Positions 1 through 11,366 of a stretch of 64,000 bases of DNA are shown here, piece by piece (position 1 is the first letter of the stretch; every line of letters begins with the position of its first letter). The notes beneath the pieces were generated by a model, which was not told the origin of the DNA, searched no databases, and was given only the letters and a program-made list of their open reading frames with translations. Source of the stretch: Zerene cesonia (taxonomy: Eukaryota > Arthropoda > Insecta > Lepidoptera > Pieridae); contig NC_052119.1 of assembly GCF_012273895.1 (NCBI RefSeq), positions 7,635,990 through 7,699,989 on the forward strand, in the 5' to 3' direction. The position numbers and the translations under genes were made by a program.

Positions 1-48
1 TACTTATAGCTGTAAGTTTTCTTTTCATTAAATAAATAAATAACTGGA

Positions 49-126
49 ATGACATACAGGCAACCTTTATCCCGATATTCCTACGGGATACGGACTTATG
101 CGGGTGAAACAGCGAGGCGCAGCTAG
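49..126 (-). repeat. RTE-like LINE 3' end, truncated (family C)
   Basis: Read on the minus strand this begins with the CTAGCTGCGCC block typical of family C, runs through the CCCGTAGGAATATCGGG block and stops before the usual TTTCGCATTTATAATATTAG end. It matches the better copies at 11149 and 38341. Assignment to RTE-type LINEs is from family knowledge; no ORF is present in this piece. Confidence 0.6.
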
Positions 127-130
127 TATA

Positions 131-1632
131 CAATAAAAAAATCTTTCTATGTAATATAACTGATATACAAATGACTAACTAAGATTCATCGCAATCAATA
201 CGGTAAAAGTAACTAAAACTTAATTATATAAAACAGTTGTTCTATGGAATTCAAAACTGTACCATAACATGCTTGATTGCTGTTTATCGAAAAAAAGATA
301 ATGAAGTATTTGTATGATAACAATTAGTTCAAATAACATCACGAGTAATAAAACCATCCAAAGCATTTTCATGAATAAATATTTCATATTAATTTCTGTA
401 GCTAGACAATCTTTGACGTGATTAGTTTAAAAACATAGAATAATGCAATACTAAACGTTAAACATGGCATAATGCAATTCCAATTGAAATTTTTATACGA
501 ATAAATCGCATTTTATATTTTGCCGATTCAAATCCGCTTCTCAAGGAAGTCTTGTTGAATGAATAAATGATGAAGTTTGAATATAGAGTTTTGGCTTTTT
601 TTTTATAATATTTTTTCTATGAGGCTTGACCACGAATGCGCTTGATGGTCGCAGTTAGTTGATTGGTGGCAGAGGAAAATTAAGTAGAACTGACCAATTT
701 ATTAGATATAATACTCCAAAGATTCATACTAATTATTTGAACTTTATAAACGCCCCATCTGAATGTCACACGCTAACAATTAAATCGTTTTCACCAACGT
801 TCACTACATCGGGGGAAGGTAGCTCCGTAGCTTTTAACACACCATACGCTACATAATTATTCCCAAAAAATTCGAGCAGCCGTAGAATTCTTGACACACA
901 CAAATCAGCTGTCACATTAGTTCGATACATTCCTCGATGTTGTTTAATACAATTGTGCCCCGTGTTAATTGGTGCGAGTTTTTGTTAGACACCGGTATAG
1001 AAAGCGCGAATTCGGAACGAATCGATCGACGTGGTTTGTAATACAGGAGCGTTTGGATCGAATTGGACGGGATTATGCAAGAGGGCCATCGGTGGATCGC
1101 AAGAGCTTTATACAGAGATACTTGCATCTAATTTGTCTTTATACGGTTTAAACAGTATTTTGTTATAGTTAGATAATTGTATGAACAATAAGTAAATGGA
1201 AATAATGTAATTCTTTATATCATATCACCTGAGTGTATTTTTAAAGCAAACTTTAAATTAACCTGGTTAAGGTTTTTAAAATTCAAGTAAAAACGTAAAT
1301 ATCGGAATTATCAATACAGTCTATGTAATTGTACACTAGATTGTTCAAAATGCTATGCATTTTGAACTATCTAATAATTTTAATTATACCATTAAATCAT
1401 CACCATTATGATTATTGCAGTAAATGTAACTGTCAACATACTGCATAAAGCGTTTCAATCAGCAGTCATGGTCACGGACCGTATTAAAAGTTCCTAAGTT
1501 GGAGTTATTCGATTGCATCGGAAGTTCGCCGCCATTAACGCGGTACTTTTGAAATCTTGTTTACGTTCAAGAGTAAAAGTTCTACAATGGGCACTATTTC
1601 CATGATTTTCAACTAGGTAATTTAAATTTTAA
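131..1632. other. AT-rich stretch without a recognisable gene
   Basis: No supported gene is seen. A GC-richer patch at about 905-1130 has open frames on both strands but no recognisable domain, and the overlap on both strands argues that they are chance. That patch could be regulatory. A small hairpin sits at 1343-1367. Confidence 0.5.
1343..1367. repeat. 11-bp perfect hairpin
   Basis: Arms GTTCAAAATGC and GCATTTTGAAC flank a 3-base loop. No function is assigned. Short perfect hairpins recur in this window. Confidence 0.6.
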
Positions 1633-1826
1633 GCAGTGGTGGCTGTGTGGTGAGGACCTTGGATTTAAAATCGACAAGTCGGGGTTCGATTCGTACAGAA
1701 AATAAATTGATCTTTCAATTTATATGCGCATGTGTAACATCACCACTGCTCAAAATGGTGAAGGAAAAACATTCCTAAGCAACATATTCCCAAACATATA
1801 TGGATTGATGATGATGATGATGATGA
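1633..1826 (+). repeat. tRNA-derived SINE, family B, internally deleted
   Basis: The element starts with GCAGTGGTGGCTGTGTGG, a degraded pol III A box, and has a B-box-like GGTTCGATTCG about 40 bases on. The body has AAATAAATTGATCTTTCAA and CATCACCACTGCTCAAA as in the intact copies at 34637 and 59713. The middle (the GGAAACCGGCATGTC to TGGCCAGCG region) is missing. It ends in a (GAT)n run at 1806-1826. No coding capacity. Confidence 0.75.
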
Positions 1827-2507
1827 ATTTGAATTTTTAATAAAAGCTTATATCTTAAAGAGCAACGTCCGTGTGGTTGTATATCGTAATCTATGGATGT
1901 ATTAAAGTTATTTCATCCAATTGTAAAGCAATTGAGGAATTTATTTTACAAATTCATTCTAATAAAAAGCTCAATTTTCATCGAGTAGCATAAGCAAATT
2001 TTCATGCCTAGTGCTTTTATATACCATCCAATTCGCGAAGCTATATATTTATATATTTACACTAAATACACATCAAAATATACATTATCCGTGATACAAA
2101 CAAGAGCAAACAAACAGAAAGCCACACGAAGCCATTGAATATTCGTCTACTTTACATAATTAACTCGAAAGCCAATTAAAGCATCATGGTGTGCTTATTA
2201 AATCTACTTCCTCTGAGATGTTAACAGAAGCAACATAATGGACTGTTAAAATCTCATTAAAGTTCACATAAATTAAGGTATCGCTTTGTTTGATAGCTAT
2301 GTAATCAATAGATAATAGTAATTATTATATTATTCCGGAGATACTTATTTAAGCGTATTATGCGTAATGAGAGTGGAGTTTAACATAATATGGGACCATT
2401 TTTTTTCTTCTATTCATCAGCCTTCCCGGTTCTTCACTTCTTTCCCTTTTTCAAACTCTTTTTATTTAAAAAAAGAGCTATATATAGATTGTAAAGGTAT
2501 CGCAAAT
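1827..2507. other. AT-rich stretch, nothing recognised
   Basis: No open frame with a recognisable product, RNA gene or repeat family was found between the SINE and the LINE end. Confidence 0.5.
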
Positions 2508-2625
2508 GTTTATTTATTTATTTACACTTTATTGTGCTGGCACATCCTTAAAATAAATGTCTTAAGACTAAACCAGCACAGCGGGGGGCCTTATCACTAA
2601 AGAGTGATCTCTTCCAGGCAACCAA
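2508..2625 (-). repeat. LINE 3' UTR fragment (family H)
   Basis: On the minus strand it reads GGTTGCCTGGAAGAGATCAC, then a block ending AAGGCC, and later GCACAATAAAGTG followed by an AAATA-rich tail. This is the arrangement of a common lepidopteran jockey-type LINE 3' end (family knowledge). A second copy is at 28228. It is 5' truncated with no ORF. Confidence 0.65.
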
Positions 2626-2670
2626 CTGTGAAAAAGTAATATATAAAGTAAATATAATACATGTATATAT

Positions 2671-2894
2671 AGGCGTGAAATCATAAATAATAATAGCTTG
2701 CTATTGTGTTTCGTACGGTGAGTGGGGGAGCCGGAGGCCTATTTCCTTCTTCTAGCCCTTCCCAGTCCATTCCTTCGGCAGCGCCTTCTCAGAGGTCTGA
2801 ACCTCTGCGAATGCTCATGGGCGGTGGTGATCGTTTATCATCAGGCGAACCACCAGCTCAGTTCTCAGCTCACCCGCTATGACATAAAAAAAAA
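2671..2894 (+). repeat. SINE-like family A, 5' truncated
   Basis: It contains the family A core GTGAGTGGGGGAGCCGGAGG, the pyrimidine-rich middle, and the tail GGGCGGTGGTGATCG with CATCAGGCGAACCACCAG, ending in TGACATAAAAAAAAA. The 5' part is reduced to GGCGTGAAAT plus a short insertion. The continuous forward reading frame across it is incidental. Confidence 0.8.
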
Positions 2895-3002
2895 GGACGT
2901 AGGTTTGAAGTATATAACACACATAAGGTATTATATAACACACATAAGTACATTTAAATTAAATAAATATAAATTCAGATACATATATATGCATTAGTAA
3001 AA

Positions 3003-3066
3003 GATGGTGTTTATGGGCGGTGATGGTCACTTTTAATCAGACGAGGCCCAGCGTCAATGGCACGCT
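3003..3066 (+). repeat. Degraded family A tail fragment
   Basis: Only the tail-like ATGGGCGGTGATGGTCAC followed by an ATCAG motif is left, about 110 bases after the previous copy. It may be an older insertion or a LINE tail. Confidence 0.45.
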
Positions 3067-3244
3067 CTAAATGTTTTTCTTTTATAAAGTCAACATTTTT
3101 ATGCTCACTTTTTTGCACGTATTCAGAAATAATGATTTGTTAATAATTTAGGAGACATGTAGTACTACTATCCAGCTAATAATAGGTACGCTAGAAAAAA
3201 AATTCTAGCATATCAACTCCATATTTTTTTAATTTTATACTCAA

Positions 3245-3469
3245 ACTAGCATTCCGCCCGCGGCTTTGCTCGCGTAGTCACGGGTAAGATAGACTCGGGG
3301 CGTTACCGACAAAGTTCCCGTTCCCGTTAGATTTCCGGGATAAAAACTATCCTATGTCCTTTCTCGGGTCTAAAACTATCTCTGTACCAAATTTCAACAT
3401 AATCGGTTTAGCCGATCTTGAGTTATAAATAGTGTAACTAACACGACTTTCTTTTATATATATAGATTA
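3245..3469 (+). repeat. RTE-like LINE 3' end (family D)
   Basis: Begins ACTAGCATTCCGCCCGCGGC and includes the GGGATAAAAACTATCCTATG block and the ACCAAATTTCAACATAATCG block that mark this family, ending in a short TATA run. The copy at 32809 is related. Confidence 0.65.
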
Positions 3470-4038
3470 ACCTTTCGTACTTCCGCAGTCATAACAATGA
3501 TCACCTTTATTTTTTCATGAATTGTATGAATATTATATTTATTCAGACTATATTTATTTATTCCAAAAAGACCCAAACTCGAAACGAACTCAAAAATTCA
3601 AGTCACAGTTTACCGACATCAAAGCCGATTTTGACGGTAGTATGCAATATATTTGATCAATCAGACCTACCAGGGTTACGTCCGACATCAATTCTCACGC
3701 CAGAGTCAATAGCTCGTACATTTTGTAAATAAACTTTAACAATAGACAAACACGTGAAATAATGTTTCACAAAACTTCAAGCGACGACCTTATCACGTCG
3801 GCATACGACGCATTACCTTCACATTAAAATTTCAAGCGCTCCGTGTTGACTCTGCCTTTGTAAACACTAATAGAAAATTCAAAAGTGGGAACCAGTTAAG
3901 ACGAAACAGTGAATATGTTAATTCCCCTCGAATAACATTTAAAATAACTTTTATTACGTCGTATATGCGATAAAGCTATAAATATTTGAAAGTGAGATGT
4001 GTTCTATTTTCGATGCGGCTTAAATGACAATAATCCCT
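3470..4038. other. Non-coding; possible 3' UTR at its right end
   Basis: No gene is recognised. A minus-strand AATAAA (plus strand TTTATT at 3950-3955) lies about 85 bases after the stop codon of the candidate exon at 4039-4264 and could be its polyadenylation signal. Confidence 0.4.
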
Positions 4039-4264
4039 TTAAATGTTTGGAATATACAGCAAATCTGTATTATGCAGCTCAAGAACGTCTTTTAAGAAGT
4101 TAATCCACTTTTTGTTCACTGGAAATACGCCTACGAATCGTTTGTACGCTTCTTTATGAGTCTTTAAGTGACTACTGATTATGGGATTCCGGAATGAAAC
4201 GCCTCTCATTATACTAACGCTGTTAATATGATAAGCTGTATTTGCTATTCCGCTGAAACTAAAC
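4039..4264 (-). CDS. Candidate terminal exon, unknown protein
   Basis: The minus strand has a good acceptor (TATATTTTAG, with AG at 4266-4265) followed by an open frame of 74 residues ending in TAA at 4039. One base precedes the first full codon, so the previous exon would end in phase 2. The product starts FSFSGIANTAYHINSVSIMR and ends NTDLLYIPNI, with charged, mixed composition unlike random AT-rich translation. An AATAAA lies about 85 bases downstream, as expected for a last exon. I do not recognise the family. It might belong with the exon candidate at 5547-5688, but the phases do not join directly, so another exon would be needed. It could be chance. Confidence 0.3.
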
Positions 4265-5546
4265 CTAAAATATATTGAATGTAAATTTCTCATAAACTGG
4301 AATTATGTAAAATATAGACGTTGCATAATTTCAATTAGTTTTATTCGTATAGATATTATTGAAAAATTATTTATAGGCATGAGTAATTACTATGGTAATG
4401 ATTTATAATAAATCACAAAAAAGCATTACACGCCAAAAATAGTTAGGTTAGCACTCTAAGAATGCAATTCAATTCGTTTAGCATTATACGATATCAATCA
4501 ACTAAAATAAATATTTAGTTAACTTAATATACAAATAATTTATCTCAATAAATAAATATACAATGCATTTTTACCTCAAATAACCTCAAAACATACAAAC
4601 TGCAGGTAAATGATAATAATTTAAGTTTTATTCGGTGCAATAAATTCCACTTCATTTCGTTTGTCGGCTTAGTGTCAGCTGAGCTTTTGAAAATTAACCA
4701 GAATGCTTTATTACGTCACTGTCATACAGCCAATTATTGAATTCAACTGAAAACTATTTTCACAGCAGTGGTGTTCATTAGAGTACTGTTTAAAACATAA
4801 ATATCGTAAAAATATTTAAATTTAATATTGTAAGCACTTGGAACGTATTTTTAAGTCGCAATTATTTAAGGAAATTCCACAAGATCAGCTTTAAGCAATA
4901 ATCTTTTTTATTACGTAAGCATTTAATGAAAGAAAATTTATTTTGATTCACTGTTTGCTTATTAAATCACTGAAACTACTATGTTCTTAAATGCCTTAAT
5001 TTAACTTCCAATGCAAAACAGTTAACAATTAGGATGTAAGAGAAATTGTCGTAATTAATGCGCTATAATAATATTTGAATGACTTAAAAACAACACCATA
5101 CAATTAATATAGCAATTTATAGAAAACTCGATACCTCGGAACTTTTAATACTAATAAAGATAGGATTATTTTGTCAAAGCCTTACCATATCAGATGTAAC
5201 ATTAGTTACGACCATCTTAGCCAAATGTAGAACAAATTATTGCTGCCATATCCGGTTTTTCAAAGAGCAATTAATATAAAATCGTGTACAATATGGTGCA
5301 GCGCAATATTCACATTACTGATCCTTTACCATACAAGGGACATCAAAGAATTCCCCAGTACTCCTGCAAATGAGGCTTTTACTAGAACGTACAGTCATCC
5401 GTATAAATCATTTGTATAGTTATACATTTTGTTCGCACATAGCGTCTGACTGTATACTTTATTTTTCTTCTTATATATGATATGAAATGGAGTAACGATA
5501 AAAGATGTCACAAACAAAATTATATCTGCTGCATTTTGGAGTATTT
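4265..5546. other. AT-rich stretch, probable intron or intergenic
   Basis: No convincing open frame or repeat was seen. If the flanking exon candidates belong to one gene, this is intron. Confidence 0.4.
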
Positions 5547-5688
5547 TTAAGTAATATTGTTATATTCTTCTGTACCAAATGATATGCGCGAGAGTTCAAA
5601 AGAAAGATGGTTCGGTTTATTATTGATAACAATTGGACATACAAAAATATCACCGACGTCCCTGGTGAAAAGGTTCCACTCCAACTTT
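5547..5688 (-). CDS. Candidate exon, unknown protein
   Basis: The minus strand has a pyrimidine-rich acceptor (GGTTCTATTTAG, AG at 5690-5689) and then an open frame KLEWNLFTRDVGDIFVCPIV continuing to a stop at 5547. The composition (W, C, D, P present, few homopolymers) looks protein-like. A possible donor is the GGTACA near 5570, which would give phase 1 and does not fit the candidate exon at 4264 directly. The family is not recognised and there may be missing exons in the N run just upstream. Confidence 0.27.
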
Positions 5689-5821
5689 CTAAATAGAACC
5701 AAATGGACTATATTTTTTTTGCTATATTTTCTTTTTATTACATAAAATGGGATGTAAGGGAGCACAATAATATCTCGTTGCTCCAATAGTCAACCTCACC
5801 TTCACGCGGTGCATCCTGATG

Positions 5822-6821
5822 NNNNNNNNNNNNNNNNNNNNNNNNNNNNNNNNNNNNNNNNNNNNNNNNNNNNNNNNNNNNNNNNNNNNNNNNNNNNNNN
5901 NNNNNNNNNNNNNNNNNNNNNNNNNNNNNNNNNNNNNNNNNNNNNNNNNNNNNNNNNNNNNNNNNNNNNNNNNNNNNNNNNNNNNNNNNNNNNNNNNNNN
6001 NNNNNNNNNNNNNNNNNNNNNNNNNNNNNNNNNNNNNNNNNNNNNNNNNNNNNNNNNNNNNNNNNNNNNNNNNNNNNNNNNNNNNNNNNNNNNNNNNNNN
6101 NNNNNNNNNNNNNNNNNNNNNNNNNNNNNNNNNNNNNNNNNNNNNNNNNNNNNNNNNNNNNNNNNNNNNNNNNNNNNNNNNNNNNNNNNNNNNNNNNNNN
6201 NNNNNNNNNNNNNNNNNNNNNNNNNNNNNNNNNNNNNNNNNNNNNNNNNNNNNNNNNNNNNNNNNNNNNNNNNNNNNNNNNNNNNNNNNNNNNNNNNNNN
6301 NNNNNNNNNNNNNNNNNNNNNNNNNNNNNNNNNNNNNNNNNNNNNNNNNNNNNNNNNNNNNNNNNNNNNNNNNNNNNNNNNNNNNNNNNNNNNNNNNNNN
6401 NNNNNNNNNNNNNNNNNNNNNNNNNNNNNNNNNNNNNNNNNNNNNNNNNNNNNNNNNNNNNNNNNNNNNNNNNNNNNNNNNNNNNNNNNNNNNNNNNNNN
6501 NNNNNNNNNNNNNNNNNNNNNNNNNNNNNNNNNNNNNNNNNNNNNNNNNNNNNNNNNNNNNNNNNNNNNNNNNNNNNNNNNNNNNNNNNNNNNNNNNNNN
6601 NNNNNNNNNNNNNNNNNNNNNNNNNNNNNNNNNNNNNNNNNNNNNNNNNNNNNNNNNNNNNNNNNNNNNNNNNNNNNNNNNNNNNNNNNNNNNNNNNNNN
6701 NNNNNNNNNNNNNNNNNNNNNNNNNNNNNNNNNNNNNNNNNNNNNNNNNNNNNNNNNNNNNNNNNNNNNNNNNNNNNNNNNNNNNNNNNNNNNNNNNNNN
6801 NNNNNNNNNNNNNNNNNNNNN
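5822..6821. other. Assembly gap, 1000 N placeholder
   Basis: Exactly 1000 Ns, the same size as the two other gaps, so the length is nominal. The flanks share no sequence. The right flank is the 3' part of an RTE LINE, so part of the missing sequence is probably the LINE body. Confidence 0.95.
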
Positions 6822-6929
6822 GTTACAATTGGCGACAAAGAGCCAACGACCGGGCTCAGTGGCGTGCCATGAGAGAGGCCTATGTCCAGCAGTGGACATT
6901 AAAGGGCTGATAATGATGATGATGATGAT
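6822..6929 (+). pseudogene. RTE-type LINE: end of reverse-transcriptase ORF and tail
   Basis: Directly after the gap a forward frame reads NWRQRANDRAQWRAMREAYV followed by QQWTLKG and a stop at 6908-6910. This is the usual C-terminus of RTE-clade LINE polyproteins in Lepidoptera (a W..A.DR..WR..EAYVQQW pattern, family knowledge). A (GAT)n tail follows at 6911-6929. The last 60 or so bases match the tail of SINE family B. The catalytic reverse-transcriptase part would lie in the gap, if present. Confidence 0.75.
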
Positions 6930-7643
6930 TACATAAAAAAGATAATAAACTGCAGACCTACACTAAAGAAGCTTGCATCGTAGGCCTGCAACCCTTCTTG
7001 ATATCAAATAGAAAGTACATTTTAAATTAACATAGCAATTAATATAATATATATGAGCATCTCAATCACGATTGTAACATTTAAATTATTACTACAGCCA
7101 TATTATAAATGCTAAACAAACGCAATATGTAATACTTTTGAACTTAATCATTGTTTTATAAACTAATTAACAGACTCACAATGGTCTGAGCATCTCTAAA
7201 TTAGTCGATAAGCTATTCAGCAATTCATTTATTTCATTAAACAGTATTCCAAAAGCTGAAATTAAGGCCCATTTCTATTAAGCACTGTACTCATTGCCAC
7301 CTGACTCTGATAGCTAACTGCATACCACTGCCGTCGCGAGCTGCATTCAAATCAGAGAGAGATAAATCACTTCGCAACCGTGCATTATTTAATACACGTC
7401 TACCGTATGCTTGTATTCGAATTTATTTGAGGCACAATTGTTAAGTGACCGTCGAATGAATGTACTCAGAAATGAGGAAATAGTGGTTAGCGTATCTTCG
7501 TAGTGATTGTTAGATAAATGGCGCATTAGAAATGATATGCCTGGATATTCTGTGTTTTAGAATTTTGAGTAATTTCTCGGTACCTATGAAGGGTATTCTC
7601 CTACAGGTAAAATACATATTATGTTTTAAAAGGTACCTTCTTC
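6930..7643. other. Stretch without gene; one GC-richer island
   Basis: No gene recognised. The segment at about 7290-7460 is less AT-rich and more complex than its surroundings and could be regulatory. Confidence 0.4.
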
Positions 7644-7985
7644 TTTTTTTTTTTTTTTTTTTTTTTTTTATGTCATAGCGGGCAGCTGAGCTGGTGGTTC
7701 GCCTGATGGTAAGCGATCACCACCGCCCATAAACATTCGCAAAGGTAGTACCTCTGTGAATGCGCTGCCCGCTTTTATGAGGTAAGGGAAAAGGAAAGGA
7801 TTAACGACTGGAAAGAAGGAATGGACTAGGACGGGTGAGGAAAAGGAAACGGGCCTCCGGCTCCCCCACTCACCGTACGAAACACAGTGGCATGCCACTA
7901 TTTCACGCCGGTTTTCTGTGGGGGTGTGGTACTTCCCCGGTGCGAGCTGGCCCAATTCGTGCCGAAGCGTGCTCGACTCCCACAA
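7644..7985 (-). repeat. SINE-like family A, full length
   Basis: On the minus strand this runs from TCGAGCACGCTTCGGCACGA through CACAGAAAACCGGCGTGAAA, GTGAGTGGGGGAGCCGGAGG and a pyrimidine-rich middle to the tail ATGGGCGGTGGTGATCGC, ending TGACATA and a run of about 24 A. It is the best reference copy of the family in the window. No ORF of its own. The long A run suggests a relatively young insertion. Confidence 0.85.
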
Positions 7986-8737
7986 ATGAATCTTGTTGAA
8001 TTCTTGTTGAATCATATGTATAATATATATATGTTGAATCATATGTATACATATATTATAATTGGTGTATTATAACTATTTAATAAAATAAGACACATTA
8101 TATTTCAATGTAATATAGAAGCCAAAAGAATCAATTTAACTAAAATAAACAGAACCAAAAAATGTTAACTTCCATGACTTTCCAATCGCTTACAACTCTT
8201 ATTAAAACCCCAAGACGGTAATGAAATCGACTTCCTAAACACGCTTAACAAACAGTCCAATTCAATATCGGCTATGATACACAACGCCCACCGCACATTG
8301 TATGTAAAACCGAGTGCACATGTAAGTCTTGTTGCTATATCGCGCCTACATGGCAAGGGACGAACCGCTTTTGGTAAGATAGGCGTACAAGTTCGTTATG
8401 GCAGGATAAATGGCCATAGTTTGAACTGGATCGCGCTTAGAACAATGATAACGCATGTCAACCTTATTGAATAATTAAATATATAATGCGACAGGCGAAC
8501 CGACATTGCCACAAATGAACACCAAATACGCATTATTTCGACACGTTGTTTGCCACAATTTTCCAATAATCCAATGATTATATAATCCTTGATGAAAATT
8601 TTGATGTATTTTCGTATCTAACCATATACATCTATTGCTCTATATATTGTCTATTAACGTCTCACGGTTTCACTTACGTCGGGCATAGTATGACGGATGT
8701 CTACAGCCTTCTTACATAAATGAACTAGCTTACACTG
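7986..8737. other. Non-coding stretch with a short tandem duplication
   Basis: TGTTGAATCATATGTATA occurs twice about 27 bases apart at 8005-8055, next to the SINE 5' end. Otherwise nothing is recognised; short open frames around 8165-8474 occur on both strands and are not supported. Confidence 0.45.
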
Positions 8738-8803
8738 AATGATTTTTTCCAACCAGACCAAGCAGTTCCTGAGATAAGCGCGTTATAAAAACAGGCACTC
8801 TTA
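8738..8803 (+). repeat. Degraded RTE-like LINE fragment
   Basis: Contains CCAGACCAAGCAGTTCCTGA then GATAAGCGCG and a GCTTTA end. It corresponds, on the opposite strand, to the fragment at 9226-9376. Confidence 0.45.
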
Positions 8804-9225
8804 TGCTTTACACAATTTGAATAGATTTTTAATGCATCCAGGAAATAACTCAAAGCATACATTCTTGAAACTAACTAAACGTAACTTTCGTAATGAAACA
8901 CTTAATCTGTTTTTAGTATAGTGGACTTTAAAAAAAAATAATGTTCGTCATTGATCATCAAATTTACTTACGTTTCGCTTCTTGTCACGGTACAATGCTT
9001 TATAGAGTTTCGTCCCATCGATTCAACTAAAACTGGCACAGATTAGATTTCTTGAACTAGACGTATATTTTCGCTTTGCATTGAAGGTCTTCTCTCAGCT
9101 GTAAAGCGCATTAATAGCTTTAAAACTGTAACATAAAGCAACTTATAATCTCCTTCACGCAATTTATAAAATCTTGAAAAACTTCTTTTTTTATATTCTA
9201 TACTATTGTTGTTATAATATAATGT
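8804..9225. other. AT-rich stretch, nothing recognised
   Basis: No gene, RNA or repeat family identified. Confidence 0.45.
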
Positions 9226-9376
9226 TATAAAGCTGAAGAGTTTGTTTATTTGAACGCGCTAATCTCTAAACTACTGGTCCGTTTTGAAAATTTCTTTCAG
9301 TATTAGATAGCCCATTTATTGAGGAAGGCTTTAGGCTATATACGCATCACGAGCGAAGCCGGGGCGGACCGCTAGT
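9226..9376 (-). repeat. RTE-like LINE 3' end
   Basis: The minus strand begins ACTAGCGGTCCGCCCCGGC and ends with CAAACTCTTCAGCTTTATAA. This is the family D type head with a different 3' end. It lacks coding capacity. Confidence 0.6.
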
Positions 9377-9892
9377 ATTTAATAAATTGGAATAAATGTT
9401 GTATCAAATTGAACTACGATAACCGCTCTGTACTTAATCAATTAACATTGATGCAATGCATTGTTCCGAAAATTCACGTTAAATTTATTTAATGGACTCT
9501 ACTGATTTATTAATGACGTTTTCAATAATTAACAATAGCAAAAGATAATATGTTTAACCCGTTTGTTTCTAACCGCAATACATAAAATAAATAAATTTTA
9601 TTTATTGTGTTATATGTAACTACCTGCATTGATATGCATTGTTTCTGTTTTGTTTAATTTACTGTATACAATTCGTTTGGATATTCGTTGAAACTCAGTC
9701 ATAATTCACATAAACTAATGGATATATTTGAATTTAAACATACAACATCAACTCTTTATAGCAACACTGAAATTCAATGTGAGATATCTGAACAAGAATT
9801 ATATGAATTATGTGAAACTGCAGCCGAGTGTAATAAAAACCAAAATTACTTATAGTTAATAAGATAATACTAATAATCGTAATTCGATATTT
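9377..9892. other. AT-rich stretch, nothing recognised
   Basis: No gene, RNA or repeat family identified. Confidence 0.45.
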
Positions 9893-10217
9893 TTTTATGT
9901 CATAGTCAGCAATGGAGCTGGTGGGTCGCCTGTTGGTAAGCGCTACCACCGCCCATGAATATTTGGAGAGGCGTGAGGTCGATTGCTGACCTTGCACCTC
10001 TACAAATGCATTGCCGATTTCAAATTTGGAATGGGATTTAAGGGAAGGTTTGACGATAGGAATTAAGTAAAGGACTAGGAAGGGTATGGAAAAGGATATG
10101 GGCATCCGGCTCCCCCACCCACCGAACGAAATGCAGCAGTATGTCTTCTGTGGGGGTGTGGTACTTCCCCGTTTCGAGCTGACCCATTTCGTGCCGAAGC
10201 GTGCTCGAAAACCACAT
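9893..10217 (-). repeat. SINE-like family A, nearly full length
   Basis: The minus strand starts near TCGAGCACGCTTCGGCACGA and keeps the family core and the GGGCGGTGGTAGCGC tail, ending TGACATAAAAAAAT. It differs from the 7644 copy in its middle, where CTCTACAAATG and the AATCGACCTCACGCCTC block occur, as in the 19041 copy. This points to two subfamilies. Confidence 0.8.
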
Positions 10218-11148
10218 ACAATGTATGATACGGCTAGTCATGTAACTATAGCCGATTAAAATTATAGTGACCAATAAAGCATATCAAAGTAAACTTTAAA
10301 CGTTACTGGTATTCATTTCAATTATTTTCTCCGTTTTCCCCTTAATGTGTATATTAACATTCATTTTCACATTGACAAAATCACTCACAATAATGTTTAT
10401 AAAACATTGGCTTCTGCAATGTTTGGGAATGCAGCATTAGGTTCTTAGAACAACCATAATATAACAAAAGGACTTTTAAGTTTTTATAAACTAGCCTTTG
10501 TTGAATGAGGTTAACTATGGTGGAACTATAATAACAAACATAACGGACTTTAATATAGTAGACGCATTTACAAACTTTCTTAGCATGCATATTTATGCTA
10601 GCAACTGCTAACGATGTCAGGTAAACAGGGATGCAGCCGTATGTACTCATCAAAGTAAGCAATTTCATTTTAGTACTCCTTAACACCTGAATTAGTAGTA
10701 GCACAGATACCATTATTCTATAAAGTAGTAGGTACTTAATAATATTAATAAACTTAACTTTATTCTGATAAACAACGATAGCCCTGCACCAAAAAAAGAA
10801 TTAAACAGTAATAGCTATTCTTTTCACATACCTATAAGATTAATATTGTTAAAATTTTTCCTTCTAAATAGTAAATAAATAAACACTATCTACCTAATAA
10901 GCTGTACGTTGATTTGTCAATTAGTCTCGCTTATATAAGCTTCTCCTGTATACTCAACTGTGTTTTATGTATGAAACTGACTCCTTTAGACTCGATTTTG
11001 ACCCTGATAAAAAATTTGTATACAACTAGTATACAACTGTAACAAGTATAGGTGACGATACAACAATTTCATGACTTTATCTTATTATTCTGATTAGCAT
11101 TGCCAGACTTAAGATTAAGATTAAGAATAATGTCCTTACGTATAGACA
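10218..11148. other. Non-coding; old family L remnant at right
   Basis: About 10970-11100 contains GACTCGATTTTGACCC and later GGTGACGATACAACAATT, a diverged relative of family L at 50907. A 110-codon minus frame at 10381-10713 has no recognisable motif and is treated as chance. Confidence 0.4.
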
Positions 11149-11366
11149 ACTAGCTGCGCCCCGCGGTTTCACCCGCGTAAGTCCGTATCCCGTAGGAATA
11201 TCGGTATAAAAAGTTGCCTATATGTTATTCCAGTTGTCCAGCTATCTGCTTACCAAATTTCATTGCAATCGGTTCAGTAGTTTTTGCGTGAAAGAGTAAC
11301 AAACATCCATACATCCATACAAACTTTCGCATTTATAATATTAATAGGAAGGATAGTAGGATAGGA
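11149..11366 (+). repeat. RTE-like LINE 3' end (family C), complete end
   Basis: Starts ACTAGCTGCGCCCCGCGG and ends TTCGCATTTATAATATTAAT followed by repeats of AGGATAG, the tail type expected of RTE-like elements. It has the ATTTCATTGCAATCGGTTCA block common to family C. Confidence 0.75.

Noticed and set aside
912..1151. Overlapping open frames on both strands
   Set aside because: Mutually exclusive reading of the same bases without motif support; more likely a complex non-coding island.
5738..6936. Very long open frames of 363-375 codons on both strands
   Set aside because: They are open only because they run through 1000 Ns; the real sequence contributes a few dozen codons.
10381..10713. 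110-codon minus-strand ORF with a hydrophobic start
   Set aside because: Composition follows AT-rich DNA and no family resemblance was found.
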